From Eubacteriales Family XIII. Incertae Sedis bacterium (GTDB lineage: Bacteria > Bacillota > Clostridia > Peptostreptococcales > Anaerovoracaceae), in contig JAISAI010000040.1 in the NCBI GenBank assembly GCA_031266795.1, positions 1 to 32,019 of the forward strand: a stretch of DNA of 32,019 bases. The letters are read 5' to 3'. Below are positions 30,449-32,019 of the stretch, piece by piece. Within the stretch, counting starts at the first letter, position 1. Every line of letters begins with the position of its first letter. Under the pieces are notes generated by a model, which was not told the DNA's origin, searched no databases, and saw only the letters and a list, made by a program, of their open reading frames with translations. The position numbers and the translations under genes were made by a program.

Positions 30449-31426
30449 ATGCCAAACAACACTCAAAGCGACATAGAGCTGATTGTGAGCGTCGTAAGGA
30501 AATACTATGAGATGGGGATGACGCAGGACCAGATTTCAAGCGAGGAATTTATCTCCAAGTCTACAGTCAGCAGATTGCTCAAGAAAGCTACAGAGAATGG
30601 CATCGTCCAGTTTCAACTGAATTACCCTGTTGATTCGATCAAAGATATCAAGAGGGAGTTCAGGAAATATTTTAGCTTTTCAAATTTGCATATTGCCCCT
30701 ACATTCACGGACAATCCGGAGACAAAACTCCGGGACACCTGCCGGCTGGCCGCAAACGATATTTGCAATATGTTAGAGAAGGACGACATATTGGGGATAG
30801 GGTGGGGGCTGTCAATGGAGCAGCTCACGGAGATATTATCGACTGAAATCATTATTAAAGTCAAATGCGATAAAGTCGTGATGATCGACGGTTCCATTGC
30901 AAGCGATATCAATTCGATGCAATCCACTTCTATCATAAAAAAACTCGCGGATTTCTTTTCAGCGGACGGCTATCTCATGCCGGTGCCCATGATAGTTGAC
31001 TGCAAAGAAACGGCGGATATCCTCAAGGAAGACTCCCATGTGAGATATGTTATGGACTACGCGCGAAAAGCGCGCATAGCGGTGTTCAGTATCGGGTACG
31101 CCTCCCACGATTCCGTGCTGAGAAAGCGGGGGGCGTATTCGAAAAAGGAATACGACGAAGCCCTGTCAAACGGGGCGGTAGGTGATATCCTCGGGCATTG
31201 CTTCAATATCGCGGGCCGTTCAGTCAGCAAAGAGACGGAAGAACGCATTATCGCGCTGAGCCTGGATGAGGTGAGGGAAAAGGAACACCGGATCGGTATA
31301 GCCGTAGGCCCGAATAAGGCAAAAGCAATTATCGGGGCGTTGCGCGGCAACATCGTAAACCATCTCTACACGGACGGCGATACGGCGAAAGAAGTTATCC
31401 GCATTATCCGAAAGACGTTCAATTAA
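30449..31426 (+). CDS. SorC/DeoR-type sugar-binding transcriptional regulator
   Basis: The 325-aa protein has an N-terminal HTH (about residues 10-45; MTQDQISSEEFISKSTVSRLLKKATENGIVQ). A sugar-phosphate-binding domain of the SorC type follows, with GIGWGLSMEQLTEIL, a central segment DGSIASDINSMQSTSI and a C-terminal IGIAVGPNKAKAIIGALRGNIVNHLYTD. Regulators of this type sense phosphorylated sugars. ATG 30449 is chosen because GGAGGAGA lies 6-8 nt upstream. The earlier ATG at 30401 lies only 3 nt after the -10. No sugar operon adjoins it in the window, so its targets are unknown. Confidence 0.9.
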   Translation: MPNNTQSDIELIVSVVRKYYEMGMTQDQISSEEFISKSTVSRLLKKATENGIVQFQLNYPVDSIKDIKREFRKYFSFSNLHIAPTFTDNPETKLRDTCRLAANDICNMLEKDDILGIGWGLSMEQLTEILSTEIIIKVKCDKVVMIDGSIASDINSMQSTSIIKKLADFFSADGYLMPVPMIVDCKETADILKEDSHVRYVMDYARKARIAVFSIGYASHDSVLRKRGAYSKKEYDEALSNGAVGDILGHCFNIAGRSVSKETEERIIALSLDEVREKEHRIGIAVGPNKAKAIIGALRGNIVNHLYTDGDTAKEVIRIIRKTFN

Positions 31427-31493
31427 AGCTGTTAAGAAAAGGCGAAAGAGCGCGGTTTGTGGAACACAGTCTGACGTCCCTCTATGCTCTCCC

Positions 31494-32019
31494 CTATTTT
31501 TTGTTACTCGCAAGCTGCGCACGAAGCTCCGCGATGGTCGCTTCCTTGTCCGCGATGGTCGCGTCCTTGTCCGCAACAACTTTCCGCCATTTCTCGCGTT
31601 CGCGCCGCTCCGCATTTTTCAGCGCGCCCGCCTCGTCATGCCGGGCCTTTGCGCGTAGCCGCTCCAGTTCCTTGAACTCGTCTCTTGCCGTGATTGACCT
31701 GTACGCCGCAACCGCCTGTGCCACTTCGCTCACCTCCAATTTCTCAAGCTCTTCGAGCTCTTCTTCCGTTTGCGCGTCAAGCACCTTGAGCCAAAGCTGC
31801 ATCTTGTCGTCCATGTCAATCTTCTTCGGAATCTTTGGCAGCTCGAAAAAATGCAGCTCCATCCTGTCAGTCAGCAGTTCCTGTCGCGACTGTTCCAAGA
31901 AAGCAAACTTCGAATGCAACGCTTCGCAGTCAAACAGTTCAAAATCCAAAATACTGATCAGCACCGCCCGTGGCAAATCCCGGTAATCCTCGCCCGCTTT
32001 CAACGCAGAAACGAACAGT
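31494..32019 (-). CDS. Rpn-type PD-(D/E)XK nuclease/transposase-like protein, C-terminal part
   Basis: The minus-strand frame enters from the right edge of the window and ends at 31494, so the N-terminal catalytic part is outside. The visible 175 or so residues include AGEDYRDLPRAVLISILDFELFD, then QSRQELLTDRMELHFFELPKI and WLKVLDAQTEEELEELEKL, typical of Rpn/TIGR01784 recombination-promoting nucleases. The end is a long charged coiled coil with repeated DKDATIADKEATIAEL. These genes are often multicopy in Clostridia. Catalytic residues cannot be judged here. Confidence 0.85.
   Translation of the reverse strand, partial: LFVSALKAGEDYRDLPRAVLISILDFELFDCEALHSKFAFLEQSRQELLTDRMELHFFELPKIPKKIDMDDKMQLWLKVLDAQTEEELEELEKLEVSEVAQAVAAYRSITARDEFKELERLRAKARHDEAGALKNAERREREKWRKVVADKDATIADKEATIAELRAQLASNKK
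31531..31572 (-). repeat. Two tandem 21-bp units in the Rpn coiled coil
   Basis: Units 31531-31551 and 31552-31572 differ at one base and encode a seven-residue repeat (DKDATIA/DKEATIA), one coiled-coil heptad each. Copy number may vary between strains by slippage. Confidence 0.8.

Overview
The window holds most of an integrated, contractile-tailed prophage (about 1 to 21,850), followed by about 10 kb of chromosome from a GC-rich anaerobe. No rRNA, tRNA or CRISPR array was seen. The host genes are a 2-hydroxyacyl-CoA dehydratase/activator system, a formate/nitrite transporter, the order prmA-rsmE-mtaB, and a SorC-type regulator. This suggests an anaerobic Firmicutes of class Clostridia. Another amino-acid-fermenting anaerobe (for example Synergistota) cannot be excluded from sequence reading alone.

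Prophage, left to right (PBSX/xkd-like order): a hairpin-rich leader; terminase small and large subunits; portal; SPP1 gp7-type minor head protein; an AT-rich accessory patch (about 4575-5911); scaffold; major capsid; a set of head-tail connector and tail-completion genes; tail sheath and tube; a tail assembly chaperone pair joined by a programmed -1 frameshift; tape measure; LysM and hub proteins; baseplate genes, one with a long collagen-like domain; tail-fibre-type genes, including an H-type-lectin-like protein with a 9-G tract; holin; M15 endolysin; and a membrane/coiled-coil protein. Nearly all genes are on the plus strand with 1-50 nt overlaps or short gaps, as in one late operon. No integrase, repressor or replication genes are present; they should lie left of the window. 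The AT-rich stretch 21,561-21,873 has helically phased direct repeats and probably contains one attachment-site end.

The most interesting region is the patch inside the head genes. The minor head protein runs past its usual end into a DUF6883-like domain. At that junction sit a sigma-A-like promoter, a perfect Shine-Dalgarno and a TTG start, so the domain may also be made alone. It is followed at once by a DUF4926-like gene, a small orphan gene and a rho-independent terminator. This looks like a self-contained moron, possibly a toxin/immunity pair, that has fused to a capsid-associated protein. Next to it lie two convergent, overlapping small genes, one of them antisense to the late operon with its own promoter.

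Host side: 21,874-25,085 encodes two HgdB/BcrBC-like iron-sulfur dehydratase-type modules and a BadF/HgdC-type ATP-dependent activator. The second module and the activator share one ORF, but the activator has its own strong internal ribosome site. A formate/nitrite channel and a P1-family peptidase follow. Then come the L11 methyltransferase prmA, the 16S rRNA methyltransferase rsmE, a 144-bp hairpin element resembling a MITE, and the tRNA methylthiotransferase mtaB. A SorC-type regulator with a perfect palindrome at its promoter, and the end of an Rpn-type nuclease on the minus strand, close the window.
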